Shown piece after piece: positions 54,987 through 64,000 of a stretch of 64,000 nucleotides of DNA; position 1 is the first letter of the stretch, and each line of letters begins with the position of its first letter. Below the pieces are notes generated by a model. It had not been told where the DNA came from. It worked only from the letters and a program-made list of their open reading frames with translations, and made no database searches. The translations under genes were made by a program, and so were the position numbers. The DNA is from Paractinoplanes deccanensis (GTDB taxonomy: Bacteria; Actinomycetota; Actinomycetes; Mycobacteriales; Micromonosporaceae): NCBI RefSeq assembly GCF_016862115.1, contig NZ_BOMI01000066.1, positions 1-64,000 of the forward strand, read 5' to 3'.

Positions 54987-57239
54987 GTGAAACGCAAGCT
55001 GGCAATATCGATCGGCGCCGCGGCCGCGGTGCTCGCCGCGGGCGGCGGGGTGGCCGCGCTGACCTGGCCGTCGCAGACCCCGGCGGCCCTCGACTTCGTC
55101 GAGCCGACCGCGGCCGCCGTGCCCGCGGCCGCGCCGGCGCCGTCGTCCGCCCCCGAGCTGCCGAACGCGCCGGTCCGCACGGCCATCAAGAAGGTCGATC
55201 TCACCGGCCAGGTCGACCTGCCGCAGCAGGCGACGCAGCGCTTCAGCATGCTCAGCGTCAGCTGGACCGACCCGAAGGCGGCGCCGAAGGGCACCGTGCA
55301 GGTGCGCACCCGCAGCGCCGCGACCGGCGCGTGGACCGGCTGGCAGTCGCTCGGCGTCGCCGAGGAGGCCGCCGACCGGCCGGACGAGAAGGCCCGCGTG
55401 CGCGGCCGCACCGAGCCGCTGTGGGCCGGCCCGTCCAACGGCGTGGCCGCCCGCATCCTCGGCGCGTCGGTGACCGGCCTGCCCGCCGGGCTGCGGCTCA
55501 ACCTGATCGACCCGGACGCCCGGCCCACCGGCGGCACGGGCGGCGGCATGCTGGCCGAGCCCACCCCGTCGGCGCCGGCCTCGACGACCCCCGCGACCCC
55601 CACGGCGACCACGCCCGCGGCCACCACCACCCCGGCCGGCACGCCCACCACCACGCCCACCACCACGCCGCCGGCCACGTCCACCGGCACGCCGGCGCCC
55701 ACGACCACCACGGGCCCGGTGATCGCCAAGGCCGCGTTGCCGCCGATCGTCACCCGCGCGCAGTGGGGCGCCGACGAGACGACGGTGCGCGCCCCGGCCT
55801 CGGTCGCCACCGAGGGCGTCAAGCTGGTCTGGGTGCACCACAGCGGCTTCGGCAACAACTACACGTGCGCCCAGTCGGCCTCGGTGATCCGCGGCATCAT
55901 GGCGAACGACATCGCCGAGGGCTTCGACGACATCGGCTACAACTTCATCGTCGACAAGTGCGGCACGCTCTACGAGGGCCGCAAGGGCAGCGCCACCAAG
56001 GCCGTCATCGGCGCGCACACGGCCGGCTTCAACACCGCCACCGCCGGCGTCGCGCTGCTCGGCGACTACACGTCGATCAAGCCCTACGACACGCCGGTCC
56101 GGACCATCTCCCAGGTGGCGGCGGCGCGGCTCACCGCCTACGGCTTCGACCCGGCGACGACCACCCAGCTGACCGAGGGCCTCGACGGCTACAAGTGGCC
56201 CAAGGGCTCGCTGGTCACCTTCCCGCGCATCGCCGGGCACAAGGACGGCGCCCAGTCGGCCGCCGGCTACCTCACCGAGTGCCCCGGCGACATGTTCTAC
56301 CCGCTGCTCGGCGTCATCCGCGGCAAGGCGGCGCTGCCCGGCCTCGCGGTCAAGAGCGTCGCGGGCACAGTCTCCAGCGGCACGACGTACGTCCGCAACA
56401 CGGCGACGGTCACCTGGACGCTCAGCGGCGGCAACGTCAACCGCTTCAACGTCCTGCGCGACGGAGCGGTGGTCGCGACCGTGGCCGGCACCGCCCGCAG
56501 CGCCACCGTGCCGGTCACGCCGGGCGCGCACACCATCGCCGTGCGGGCCATTCACGCCGCCGGGGTCAACTACGACACCAGCGCGGCCGTGAAGATCTTC
56601 TCCGACGTCACGGCGCCCACCTTCCCGTCCGCGCCGTCGGTGGTGCTGCGCACCGGCACCGCGTCCACGACCTCCGTGCCGGTGGCCGTGACCTACCGGG
56701 CCGCGGACAACGTGCGGGTCACCGCGCTGGCCGGCAAGTCGACCTCGCCCACGGCCGCGAACCTGGCCCCCACCTCGACGACGTGGAACAGCGCGGTCCG
56801 CCCGAACGTCTCGCTGACGTACACGCTGACCGCCCGTGACCTCAGCGGCAACAGCCGGGCCACCACGGTCACCCGCAAGATCACTCAGGTCGCCGAGACC
56901 TCGGCCGGTCGCGCCGGCACCTGGAGCACCCGGTCCGGGACGGCGTACCTGGGCGGCAAGGCGCTCGCGTCCGGCGCCAAGAACGCGAAGCTGTCGTGGA
57001 CCTTCAACGGCCGCTCCGCCGCCCTCACCTTCGCCCGGGCCACCACCACCGGCGCCGCCTACGTCTACGTGGACGGCGTGAAGGTCGCCACCATCGACAC
57101 GAAGGCGGCCGCCACGGCGTACCGCCAGACCCTGTTCGTGCGCAACCTGCCCGCCAAGGTCCACACGGTGTCCGTGGTCGTCGCCGGCACCTCGGGGCGT
57201 CCCACGGTGATCGTCGACGGCATGACCTACGCCAACTGA
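54987..57239 (+). CDS. Secreted PGRP-type N-acetylmuramoyl-L-alanine amidase
   Basis: This 750-residue protein has an N-terminal signal peptide, a beta-rich N-terminal domain with WTGWQSLGV, a Thr/Pro/Ala-rich linker (about 195-245) and an amidase/PGRP domain (about 250-440). Zinc ligands are visible as His in VWVHHSG and His in IAGHKDGAQSA before CPG; YNFIVDKCGTLYEGR is the central motif. Two or more Ig-like domains (about 450-640) and a beta-rich C-terminal module (YVYVDGVKVATI) follow. It should cut the amide between muramic acid and the peptide in cell-wall peptidoglycan. The GTG start follows GGGGGA. A hairpin lies after the stop. Confidence 0.9.
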   Translation: MKRKLAISIGAAAAVLAAGGGVAALTWPSQTPAALDFVEPTAAAVPAAAPAPSSAPELPNAPVRTAIKKVDLTGQVDLPQQATQRFSMLSVSWTDPKAAPKGTVQVRTRSAATGAWTGWQSLGVAEEAADRPDEKARVRGRTEPLWAGPSNGVAARILGASVTGLPAGLRLNLIDPDARPTGGTGGGMLAEPTPSAPASTTPATPTATTPAATTTPAGTPTTTPTTTPPATSTGTPAPTTTTGPVIAKAALPPIVTRAQWGADETTVRAPASVATEGVKLVWVHHSGFGNNYTCAQSASVIRGIMANDIAEGFDDIGYNFIVDKCGTLYEGRKGSATKAVIGAHTAGFNTATAGVALLGDYTSIKPYDTPVRTISQVAAARLTAYGFDPATTTQLTEGLDGYKWPKGSLVTFPRIAGHKDGAQSAAGYLTECPGDMFYPLLGVIRGKAALPGLAVKSVAGTVSSGTTYVRNTATVTWTLSGGNVNRFNVLRDGAVVATVAGTARSATVPVTPGAHTIAVRAIHAAGVNYDTSAAVKIFSDVTAPTFPSAPSVVLRTGTASTTSVPVAVTYRAADNVRVTALAGKSTSPTAANLAPTSTTWNSAVRPNVSLTYTLTARDLSGNSRATTVTRKITQVAETSAGRAGTWSTRSGTAYLGGKALASGAKNAKLSWTFNGRSAALTFARATTTGAAYVYVDGVKVATIDTKAAATAYRQTLFVRNLPAKVHTVSVVVAGTSGRPTVIVDGMTYAN

Positions 57240-57249
57240 CCCCAGGGAG

Positions 57250-59247
57250 CTAACCGGAACGCCGGGCCTGTGCCCGGCGTTCCGCTCCCGGGGACTCGGC
57301 CGTGCCGGCCGGCGGCAGGGTGAACCAGAAGGTGGCGCCCCGGCCGTTCTCGCCCTCGGCCCAGATGTCGCCGCCGTGGCGCTCCACCGCGCGGTGCACC
57401 GTCGTCAGGCCGATGCCGGTGCCCGGGAAGTCCTCGGCGTTGTGCAGGCGGGCGAACGGGCGGAACAGCTCGCCCGCCTTGCCCGCCGGAAAGCCCGCGC
57501 CGTTGTCGCGGATGTAGAAGCCCTCGGCCGCACAGCCGATCTCGACCGCGGGGTGCTCGACCTTGCGGGTGAACTTCACCGCGTTGTTGATCAGGTTCTC
57601 CAGGATGACCCGGACCAGGCCCTCGTCGGCGTCCGCGGTCATGCCCTCGTGCACCGTGAACTTCACCTTGCGGTCCGGGTTGCGGGCCTCCACCTCGGCT
57701 ATCACCTCCCAGGCCGTGGTGGTCATGTCGAACCGCGCCCGGCGCAGCTCGCCCCGGCTCGCCCGGGCCAGGATCAGCAGCGACTCGACCAGGTCCGCCA
57801 TCCGGCTCGCCGCCGCCTGGATGCGGCCCAGCCGGCGCCGGGACTCCGGGCTCAGCGGGTCGTCCTCGTCGTCGAGCATGTGCTCGGCGAAGCTGCTGAT
57901 CACCTGGAGCGGGCCGCGCAAGTCGTGCGACACCGAGCCGGAGAAGGCCTCCAGCTCGCGGTTGCGCCACTCCAGCTCCTCGACCAGCGCCGCCCGGGTC
58001 TCGGCGAGCTGCCGCGCCGCCCGCTCCTCGGCCGCGTCGAGCTCGCGCCGCATCAGCTCCTCGCGGATGCGGCGGCTCTCGTCGTGCGACTGCTTGCGGC
58101 GGATCTGGGTGCGCACGTGCGCGCGCAGCGCCTCGGCGCCCGACTCCGTGCGCACGTAGTCGTCGGCGCCCGCCGCCAGGCACGCCAGCATGTCGTCGTC
58201 GTTGGCGCCGGTCATCACCACCGGGGTCTCGCCGATCACCGGCACCTCCTTGATGCGGCGGCAGGCGTCGCGCCCCAGGTCGCCGGAGAGGCCGAGGCCC
58301 AGCACGATGCAGTCGACCGGCTGCTCGGCGAGCAGGTCCAGCGCGTCCTCGGTGGCCGAGACCGGGACCACGTCGTAGCCGTCGGCGCGCAGCGACATCG
58401 CCAGGTCGCCCAGCCGGTCGCGGTCGGGGGTCAGCGCGAGCACCTTGCTGGGGCCGTGCAGGCTGCCGGTGACCTCGATCGGCAGCTGCTCGGCGCTCTG
58501 CCGCAGCACGGCGTTGAGCTTGGCCGGCACGATCGCGAGGTTCTGCTGCTTGCGGACGAACGCGTCGGCGCCGGCGTCGAGCATCTGGAGCTCGGTGGCG
58601 TAGTCGTCGGCGGCGGTCATCAGGATGCACGGGATGTCGCGCAGCGCAGGGTCGAGGCGCACCCGGCGGATGACCGTGGCGCCGTCGATGCCGGGCATCA
58701 CGCCGTCGACGATGATCGCCTGGGGCCGGCGGTCGGCCGCCGTGCGCAGGCCCTCCTCGCCGCTGGGCGCGGTCAGCACCGCGTAGCCCTCGCCCTCGAG
58801 CAGCTCGCGCAGCTGCTCGCGGAAGGTCATGCTGTCGTCGATGACGAGGATCGTGGTGCGGTCGTCGGCGCGGGTGGGGCCGTCGCCGAGCAGCTGGCGG
58901 GTGCGCGCGACGACGTAGCCCGCGTCGTACGGCTTGCCGACGTACTCGTCCGCGCCGATCCGCAGGCCGGCCAGCCGGTCGGCGACCTCGTCCTCGCTGG
59001 AGAGCAGCACGGTGACCACGCCCGCCCGGCTCGGCATGCCGCGCAGCTCGGTGAGCAGCTCCAGGCCGTCGGCGTCGGGCAGCATCACGTCGAGCACCGC
59101 CACGTCGAACTCCGCGGTGACGAAGGCGGTGCGCGCCTCCGCCCCGGTGGCGCAGAGCAGGGTGGCGAACCCGTCCGCCTCGAACGCGTGGTGCAGGTCC
59201 ATCCGCACGGTGAGGCTGTCGTCGACGATCAGCACCTGCCGGGTCAT
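57250..59247 (-). CDS. Hybrid histidine kinase with three receiver domains (third degenerate)
   Basis: This 665-residue cytoplasmic protein has no membrane segment. Receiver 1 has phospho-acceptor Asp 53 (VLDVMLPD) and receiver 2 has Asp 181 (IVDGVMPG). Receiver 3 (about 268-385) reads CIVLGLGLSG, with Gly at the expected Asp position (317), so it cannot be phosphorylated there. A coiled coil (about 390-430) leads to HisKA with His 441 (SVSHDLRGPL) and a complete HATPase (ENLINNAVKF, DNGAGFP, GTGIGLT). The start overlaps the cheB stop (ATGA), so it is made with the chemotaxis proteins and may take phosphate signals from CheA or adapt its output. Confidence 0.9.
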   Translation of the reverse strand: MTRQVLIVDDSLTVRMDLHHAFEADGFATLLCATGAEARTAFVTAEFDVAVLDVMLPDADGLELLTELRGMPSRAGVVTVLLSSEDEVADRLAGLRIGADEYVGKPYDAGYVVARTRQLLGDGPTRADDRTTILVIDDSMTFREQLRELLEGEGYAVLTAPSGEEGLRTAADRRPQAIIVDGVMPGIDGATVIRRVRLDPALRDIPCILMTAADDYATELQMLDAGADAFVRKQQNLAIVPAKLNAVLRQSAEQLPIEVTGSLHGPSKVLALTPDRDRLGDLAMSLRADGYDVVPVSATEDALDLLAEQPVDCIVLGLGLSGDLGRDACRRIKEVPVIGETPVVMTGANDDDMLACLAAGADDYVRTESGAEALRAHVRTQIRRKQSHDESRRIREELMRRELDAAEERAARQLAETRAALVEELEWRNRELEAFSGSVSHDLRGPLQVISSFAEHMLDDEDDPLSPESRRRLGRIQAAASRMADLVESLLILARASRGELRRARFDMTTTAWEVIAEVEARNPDRKVKFTVHEGMTADADEGLVRVILENLINNAVKFTRKVEHPAVEIGCAAEGFYIRDNGAGFPAGKAGELFRPFARLHNAEDFPGTGIGLTTVHRAVERHGGDIWAEGENGRGATFWFTLPPAGTAESPGAERRAQARRSG
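57256..57283. terminator. Hairpin shared by the convergent amidase and hybrid kinase genes
   Basis: GGAACGCCGGGC pairs perfectly with GCCCGGCGTTCC around CTGT. It begins 17 bp after the amidase stop and falls inside the last codons of the convergent hybrid kinase gene, so the same DNA serves both as coding end and as a likely bidirectional terminator. Confidence 0.75.
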
Positions 59248-60308
59248 CGCCGGCTCCCGGTGGGCTGGAGGTCGGCGAGCCGGGCGGCGATCCGGGCCGG
59301 GGGCAGGACGAAGGCGGCCGCACCGAGCAGCGCCGCCTCGCGCGGCATCCCGTACACCACGCAGCTCGCCTCGTCCTGGGCGAAGGTGACCGCGCCGCGC
59401 GAGCGCATCCGCAGCAGGCCCTCGGCGCCGTCGCGGCCCATCCCGGTGAGCAGGCACCCGGCCGCCCCCGCGCCGTACTCGGCGGCGATCGAGTCGAAGA
59501 GCACGTCCACCGACGGGCGGCACGAGTGCACCGGCGGGGCGTGGCTGAGCCGCAGCACGCCGTCGCGCACGGAGAGGTGCCGGTCGGGCGGGGCGAGCAC
59601 CACCCGGCCCGCCATCGCGGCCACCGGCGTGCCGTCGTGCGCGTAGCTGACGTCGCGCCCGGTCTGCCCGGCCAGCCAGTCGGAGAACGCCACCGCGAAG
59701 GGCTCGCTCGCCGCGATGTGCTGCACGCAGAGCACCGGCGGGCGGAACCCCGCCGGCAGCCCGCGCAGCAGCTCGGTCAGCGCGCCCGGCCCGCCGGTGG
59801 AGGCGCCCAGCGCGACCACGCGCAGCGACTGGGCGACCGGCGGCGCGGCCGGCGCCGGCTCGGGGGTGAGCCCGCCGCGCGGGCGGCCGTCGAGGCGCGC
59901 CCGCGGATGGGTGATCACCCGGATCCGGGAGACCATCCGCACGGTCCGGCACAGCCGACGGCCCCAGTCGGCGTCGCTGTCGTCGCCGCGCGGCTTCTCC
60001 ATCACGTCGACCGCGCCGGCCGCGAGCGCGTTGTAGGTGCTGAACAGCTCCTGCCGATCGGCGGACGAGACCACCAGGATCGGCGTCGGATGCTCGGCCA
60101 TGATGTGCTCGGTGGCGACCAGGCCGCTCATCGTCGGCAGCATCATGTCCATGGTCACCACGTCGGGGCGCAGCCGGCCGACCAGCCGGACCGCGTCGCC
60201 CCCGTCGGTCGCCTCGCCGACCACCTGGAGCTCCGGGTCGGCGGCGAGCGACTCGCGCAGGTGGTGGCGCATGGTCGCGGAGTCCTCCACGAGCAGCACT
60301 CGGATCAT
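59244..60308 (-). CDS. cheB: CheB protein-glutamate methylesterase
   Basis: This 354-residue protein has a receiver domain with Asp 54 (VTMDMMLPTM) and a C-terminal methylesterase domain with the triad Ser 170 (GASTGGPGAL), His 197 (CVQHIAA) and Asp 293 (GMGRDGAEG). CheB removes methyl groups, and deamidates residues, on chemoreceptors for adaptation, and is activated by CheA. The gene overlaps cheA upstream and the hybrid kinase downstream, both by ATGA. No cheR is visible in this window. Confidence 0.95.
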   Translation of the reverse strand: MIRVLLVEDSATMRHHLRESLAADPELQVVGEATDGGDAVRLVGRLRPDVVTMDMMLPTMSGLVATEHIMAEHPTPILVVSSADRQELFSTYNALAAGAVDVMEKPRGDDSDADWGRRLCRTVRMVSRIRVITHPRARLDGRPRGGLTPEPAPAAPPVAQSLRVVALGASTGGPGALTELLRGLPAGFRPPVLCVQHIAASEPFAVAFSDWLAGQTGRDVSYAHDGTPVAAMAGRVVLAPPDRHLSVRDGVLRLSHAPPVHSCRPSVDVLFDSIAAEYGAGAAGCLLTGMGRDGAEGLLRMRSRGAVTFAQDEASCVVYGMPREAALLGAAAFVLPPARIAARLADLQPTGSRR

Positions 60309-62467
60309 CGCAGGATCAGCCTCCGGATGTGCGCCAGCAGCTCTTCCTGGTTGAACTCGCCCTTGACCACATAGGCGGAGGCGCCCACCTCATTGCCGCG
60401 GCGGCGGTCCTCCGCACTGGCCCGCGAGCTGACCAGGATCGCCGGGACGTGCGCCAGTCGCGGGTCGGCGCGGGTCTCGGCGACGAAGGTGAACCCGTCG
60501 ATGCCGGGCATGTCGATGTCGGTGAGGATCAGCCCGTACTCGCGCGCGCGGGCCCGCTCCAGCCCCTCCTCGCCGGAGGCGGCCAGGTCGACCTCGTAGC
60601 CGGCCGACTCGAGGATGCTGCGCTCCAGCATCCTGGTGGTCAGCGAGTCGTCGACCACCAGGATCGGCAGCTGCCGCTGGTCGGTGTCGGCGGCCGCGCC
60701 GGCGCTCTTCGGGCCCACCTGGCGGGCCTCGGCGATCAGGCCGTGCGGATCGAGCACCAGGCGCGGGTTGCCGTCCAGGTCGATCGAGACACTGCCGATC
60801 ACCGGCGCGGCGGGCGCGAGGTCGGGCAGCGGGCGGGCGACCAGGGTGGTGGTGCCGGCGAGCCGGTCGACGCCGATCGCCGCGGTCTCGCGGTCGGCGG
60901 TGAGCACGATCGCCACGCCGGTGCCGGTGAGCTCGGCGTCCTGGCGCAGCGCGCGGCAGAGCGGCAGGAACGGCACCACGCGGCCCTCGTGGGCGAGCCG
61001 GCCGGTGTCCATCGCGGCGGCGGTCTCCTCCGGGGTGAGCCGCACGCAGCGGCGGACGGCGTCGAGCGGCATGGTGACCGTGTGCTCGCCGGTCTCGACG
61101 AGCAGGCCGTTCATGCTCAGCAGGGTGAGCGGCACGACCAGCTGCACGGTGGCGCCCTGCCCGGGCCGGTTGTCTATCGAGACGGTGCCGCCGAGCTGGT
61201 CGGCGACGTCGCGGGCCACGTCCATGCCGATGCCCCGGCCGGCGACGTCGGTGACCGAGGGCGAGGTGCTGATGCCGCCGCGCAGCACCAGGTCGATCAG
61301 GGTGCGCGGGTCGGGTGCGGCGCCGGGGGAGAGCAGGCCCCGGTCCTGGGCGGTGCGGCGCAGCGCGGCCAGGTCGAAGCCGCGGCCGTCGTCGGTGCAG
61401 CGGAACTCGGCCCACCTGCCGCGCCGCTTGACCTGCACCGTCACGGACCCCTCGGCCGGTTTGCCGGCGGCCACGCGCTGCTCGGCCGGCTCGATGCCGT
61501 GCACGACGGCGTTGCGCACCACGTGCAGGAACGCGCCGCTGACCTGGTTGAGCAGCTGCGGGCCCATGCGCACGTCGGCGCCGGTGGTGTGGAAGCGGAC
61601 CCGCTTGCCCTCGGCGTCGGCGGCGTCGCGCACGGCCCGGCGCAGCGCGGTGAAGATGGTGCCGGCGGGCACCAGGCGCAGGCCCTCGGCCCGGCCGCGC
61701 ACCTCGTCGAGCTCGCGCTCGACCTGGTCGACGGCGTCGATCAGGCGGCGTCCCAGGGCGCCCAGGTCGGCGGCGAGGCGCTGCACGCTGCTGCGGGCGA
61801 CGGTGTCCGAGACGGCGACGCGGCCGGTGCGCAGGCGGTCGCCGAGGGTCTCGACGCGGCGGTGGATGCCGGCGAGCGTGCGGCTGCCCTCGCGCAGCGG
61901 GGCGATGCGCGAGGTGGCCTCGCCGATCGCGTCGAGCAGCTCGTCGAGGTCGGCGGTGGGGGCGCGCTCGGGCGGGGTGCCGCCGTCGGAGGCGGCGGCG
62001 CTGCCGCTGGGCCGCTCGGACGGCCCGGGCTTCTCGGGTGGCGCGGCGGGTTCCGGCTCGTGCGCCGGGAGCGCGGCGGGCTCGGGAGGCGTGGGAGGCG
62101 GGACCTGCGGTTGGGGCGCGGGGCTGCCCCGTACGATCGCCTCGGGATCTTGACTTTGATTGAGCGCGGCGACCCGGCCGGCGATCTCGTCGTTGAGGCG
62201 CAGCAGCTCGCGCATCTCGTCGGCCGGCAGGGGAGCGTCGTCGTCGCGGTGCGGGACCAGCACCTCCTCGAACGCGTGGGCCCGTTCCGCGATCTCCGGC
62301 TGCTTGACCACGCGGGCCGCGCCCTTGAGCGTGTGCGCGTAGCGCAGCAGCCGAGCCACCACCTCGGTGCCCGGCTGCTGGTCCAGGTCGAGGACGCCGG
62401 CGCTGATCTGGTCGACCAGCTCGGCGGCCTCGATCCGGAAGTAGCGCAGCGGATCGCGGTCGGCCAT
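60305..62467 (-). CDS. cheA: CheA-type chemotaxis histidine kinase fused to a receiver domain
   Basis: This 720-residue protein has an N-terminal HPt domain with phospho-His 45 (RYAHTLKGA), a Pro/Ala-rich linker (about 115-165), a dimerisation region, an HATPase domain (HVVRNAVVHGIE, CTDDGRGFD, VAGRGIGMDV), a CheW-like domain, and a C-terminal CheY-like receiver with the phospho-acceptor in LILTDIDMPG. CheA-REC fusions occur in signalling clusters other than the classical flagellar type. It takes input from the coupled receptor gene upstream (TGATG overlap) and passes phosphate to CheB and receivers. Confidence 0.94.
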   Translation of the reverse strand: MADRDPLRYFRIEAAELVDQISAGVLDLDQQPGTEVVARLLRYAHTLKGAARVVKQPEIAERAHAFEEVLVPHRDDDAPLPADEMRELLRLNDEIAGRVAALNQSQDPEAIVRGSPAPQPQVPPPTPPEPAALPAHEPEPAAPPEKPGPSERPSGSAAASDGGTPPERAPTADLDELLDAIGEATSRIAPLREGSRTLAGIHRRVETLGDRLRTGRVAVSDTVARSSVQRLAADLGALGRRLIDAVDQVERELDEVRGRAEGLRLVPAGTIFTALRRAVRDAADAEGKRVRFHTTGADVRMGPQLLNQVSGAFLHVVRNAVVHGIEPAEQRVAAGKPAEGSVTVQVKRRGRWAEFRCTDDGRGFDLAALRRTAQDRGLLSPGAAPDPRTLIDLVLRGGISTSPSVTDVAGRGIGMDVARDVADQLGGTVSIDNRPGQGATVQLVVPLTLLSMNGLLVETGEHTVTMPLDAVRRCVRLTPEETAAAMDTGRLAHEGRVVPFLPLCRALRQDAELTGTGVAIVLTADRETAAIGVDRLAGTTTLVARPLPDLAPAAPVIGSVSIDLDGNPRLVLDPHGLIAEARQVGPKSAGAAADTDQRQLPILVVDDSLTTRMLERSILESAGYEVDLAASGEEGLERARAREYGLILTDIDMPGIDGFTFVAETRADPRLAHVPAILVSSRASAEDRRRGNEVGASAYVVKGEFNQEELLAHIRRLILR

Positions 62468-63939
62468 CAGTGACGCCCGGTGCCGACCAGGTCCAGCAAC
62501 TCGCCGGAGAGCGTGCTCAGGTGGGCCGCCGTCTGTTTGGTCTGCACCGCGCTGGCCTCGGTCTCGCGGGTGACCCGGGCGGTGTCGGAGGCGGCCACGT
62601 TGACCTGCTCGACCGCGGTGGTCTGCTGCTTGGTGGAGAGCTCGATCTCGCGGGTGGCGTCGCTGGTGGTGGAGACCAGCGAGACGATGCGGCGGAACGA
62701 GCTGGTGGCGTCGTCGAACTGCCGGGAGCCGGAGTCCACCGCCTTCGCGCCGATCTCGGTGGCCATCACAGTGGTGTTCACCGCGCCGCGCACGTCCTCG
62801 ATCAGCGCGCGGATCTCCTTGGCGGACGCGGCGGTCCGGTCGGCCAGCTTGCGGATCTCCTCGGCCACGACCGCGAACCGGCGGCCCCACTCGCCGGCGC
62901 CGCTCGCCTCGATGGTCGCGTTGATCGCCAGGATGTTGGTCTGCTCGGCCAGCTCCGAGACGAGGTCGACGACGCCGCCGATCTGCTGCGACTTCTCGCC
63001 GAGCGCGAGCATGTGCTGCACGATCTGGTCGACCTGGGTGCGGATCGCGGCGATCGACGCGCGGGTCTGGTCGATCGTGGCGTCGCCGGTGCGGGCCGCC
63101 TCCGCGGTCTCCTCGGCCACCTTGGAGACGCGCTGGGCGCTCTCCGCGATCTGCCGCGACGTGATCAGCAGCTCGCTGATGGTCGTGGTGATCTCGCTCA
63201 TCGCGCTGGACTGGTCGCGGCCGCCCGCGGCCTGCTGCGCGGCGGCCGCCTCGAGCTGCGCGGACGAGCTCTGTATGTGCCCGACGGCGGCGCCGACCTC
63301 GCGCTTCAGGTCACGGCTGAGCTTCCAGGAGACGCCCGCCGCCCCGGCGATGAGCAGGGCGCCGATCACGATGATGAAGATCATCGACAGCGTGGCCCGG
63401 TCCGAGGCGTCGTCGCTCTTGGTGTTGACCGTGCTCTGCACCTGGGCGATGAGGTCGGCGATCGCCTTCTGCACGGCCTCGCGGGCGGTCTTCACCTGGC
63501 CGCTGCCGCTGAGCTGCGCGACGCTGGCCAGGTTGGTGATCTTCGAGCGCTGGCTCATCAGGCCGGACACGACGGCAGCGTGGGTGGACTCGGCGTCGGC
63601 GATGTCCTGGAGGAGCTCCTTCGAGGCCGGGTTCTCGATCGTGCCGCGCAGTGAGTCCAGCTTGGCCAGGAACTTGGTGCGGTCGGCGTTCGTGGCGTCG
63701 AGGTACTCCTCGGTGCCGAAGAGCATGTAGGCGCGGTAGTCGGCGATCCGCGACTCCATCAGCGCGCTCAGCGTCTCGGCGCCCGCCAGGTTGTCGCGCG
63801 CCGAGACGATGACCGCGTCCTTGGTGTGCAGCACGTAGCGCAGCGCCAGCACCGACGTCGCGGTCATCAACAGGGTCAGCAAGAGCGTCAGGCCGAAGCC
63901 GGCCGCCAGCTTGGTGCCGAAGGTGCGTCCCGCCATCAT
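62467..63939 (-). CDS. Methyl-accepting chemotaxis protein
   Basis: This 490-residue receptor has a membrane segment near 10-33, a four-helix-bundle type extracytoplasmic domain (about 35-185), a second membrane segment near 185-207, and the cytoplasmic signalling region. The kinase-contact tip is [24 protein letters not shown], with Ser where Ala is usual (IEAARAG in most receptors). No clear HAMP domain follows the second membrane segment; the helix bundle starts almost at once, which is unusual. GAGGAGG precedes ATG 63939 (a second ATG is adjacent). The start overlaps the stop of the gene upstream. Confidence 0.93.
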   Translation of the reverse strand: MMAGRTFGTKLAAGFGLTLLLTLLMTATSVLALRYVLHTKDAVIVSARDNLAGAETLSALMESRIADYRAYMLFGTEEYLDATNADRTKFLAKLDSLRGTIENPASKELLQDIADAESTHAAVVSGLMSQRSKITNLASVAQLSGSGQVKTAREAVQKAIADLIAQVQSTVNTKSDDASDRATLSMIFIIVIGALLIAGAAGVSWKLSRDLKREVGAAVGHIQSSSAQLEAAAAQQAAGGRDQSSAMSEITTTISELLITSRQIAESAQRVSKVAEETAEAARTGDATIDQTRASIAAIRTQVDQIVQHMLALGEKSQQIGGVVDLVSELAEQTNILAINATIEASGAGEWGRRFAVVAEEIRKLADRTAASAKEIRALIEDVRGAVNTTVMATEIGAKAVDSGSRQFDDATSSFRRIVSLVSTTSDATREIELSTKQQTTAVEQVNVAASDTARVTRETEASAVQTKQTAAHLSTLSGELLDLVGTGRH

Positions 63940-64000
63940 CGTGCGGCCTCCTCGTCGTTGCTTCGGTCGTGTCCGGTGAGCGCGTGCACGGTGGCGCGGG
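63936..64000 (-). CDS. C-terminal end of an upstream chemotaxis-operon gene (partial)
   Basis: The minus-strand frame from the window edge reads [20 protein letters not shown] and stops with TGA overlapping the ATG of the receptor gene (ATGA). This matches the coupling seen through the rest of the operon. Only 20 residues are visible, so the product cannot be named; a CheW-type coupling protein is one possibility. Confidence 0.5.
   Translation of the reverse strand, partial: RATVHALTGHDRSNDEEAAR

Overview
The window is about 64 kb of very GC-rich DNA with dense, overlapping gene pairs, frequent GTG starts and actinobacterial gene types: a RamB-type regulator beside the glyoxylate genes, a LacI/CebR-like sugar regulon, a DtxR/IdeR-type iron box, and sugar ABC importers without their own ATPase. 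A CheA/CheB/MCP cluster at the right end suggests an actinomycete with a motile stage. I infer a Micromonosporaceae-like organism, plausibly Actinoplanes. This rests on gene content only.

Left part (1-7.3 kb): an iron-box-controlled siderophore-interacting protein, a Wzz/BY-kinase-like chain-length protein whose P-loop lysine is replaced by arginine, and an ABC-2 exporter pair. A 1.3 kb gene-free stretch follows, holding three repeat structures. A fourth tandem array lies between the first two genes.

Sugar region (7.3-25 kb): a secreted GH3 glycosidase with a fascin-like insert and a CBM6-like tail, and a LacI-family regulator. An unrelated block follows (SulP transporter, PrsW protease, GAP protein, Rox-like flavin monooxygenase). 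Then comes a sugar ABC importer, a GH31 alpha-xylosidase very like E. coli YicI, a PfkB kinase and a GH4 phospho-glycosidase. The palindrome TCGAAGCGCTTCGA lies just downstream of matching promoters in front of both the GH3 gene and the importer operon. This supports one regulon, perhaps for xyloglucan-type oligosaccharides. Upstream of the importer is an array of eight GAACGTTC palindromes, mostly spaced 72 bp apart and set in G-run-rich DNA.

Middle part (25-40 kb): a translationally coupled membrane protein and CHAT (caspase-like) protease, with a small membrane protein converging on them. This is the best candidate for an undescribed conflict or cell-death system. Then a redoxin, a PAP2 phosphatase, a prolyl oligopeptidase, gene relics, a DoxX/ArsR-like divergent pair with paired inverted repeats, a Uma2 protein, an AA10 LPMO coupled to a degenerate DUF305 lipoprotein, an FBP zinc protein and an EAL-DICT protein.

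Right part (39-64 kb): ramB divergent from aceA-aceB, a mannitol-type dehydrogenase, a MarR regulator upstream of a MATE exporter, a PIG-L deacetylase, a two-component system divergent from a MacB-like ABC pair, a PGRP-type amidase, and an overlapping chemotaxis operon (MCP, CheA-REC, CheB, triple-receiver hybrid kinase) that continues past the window edge.
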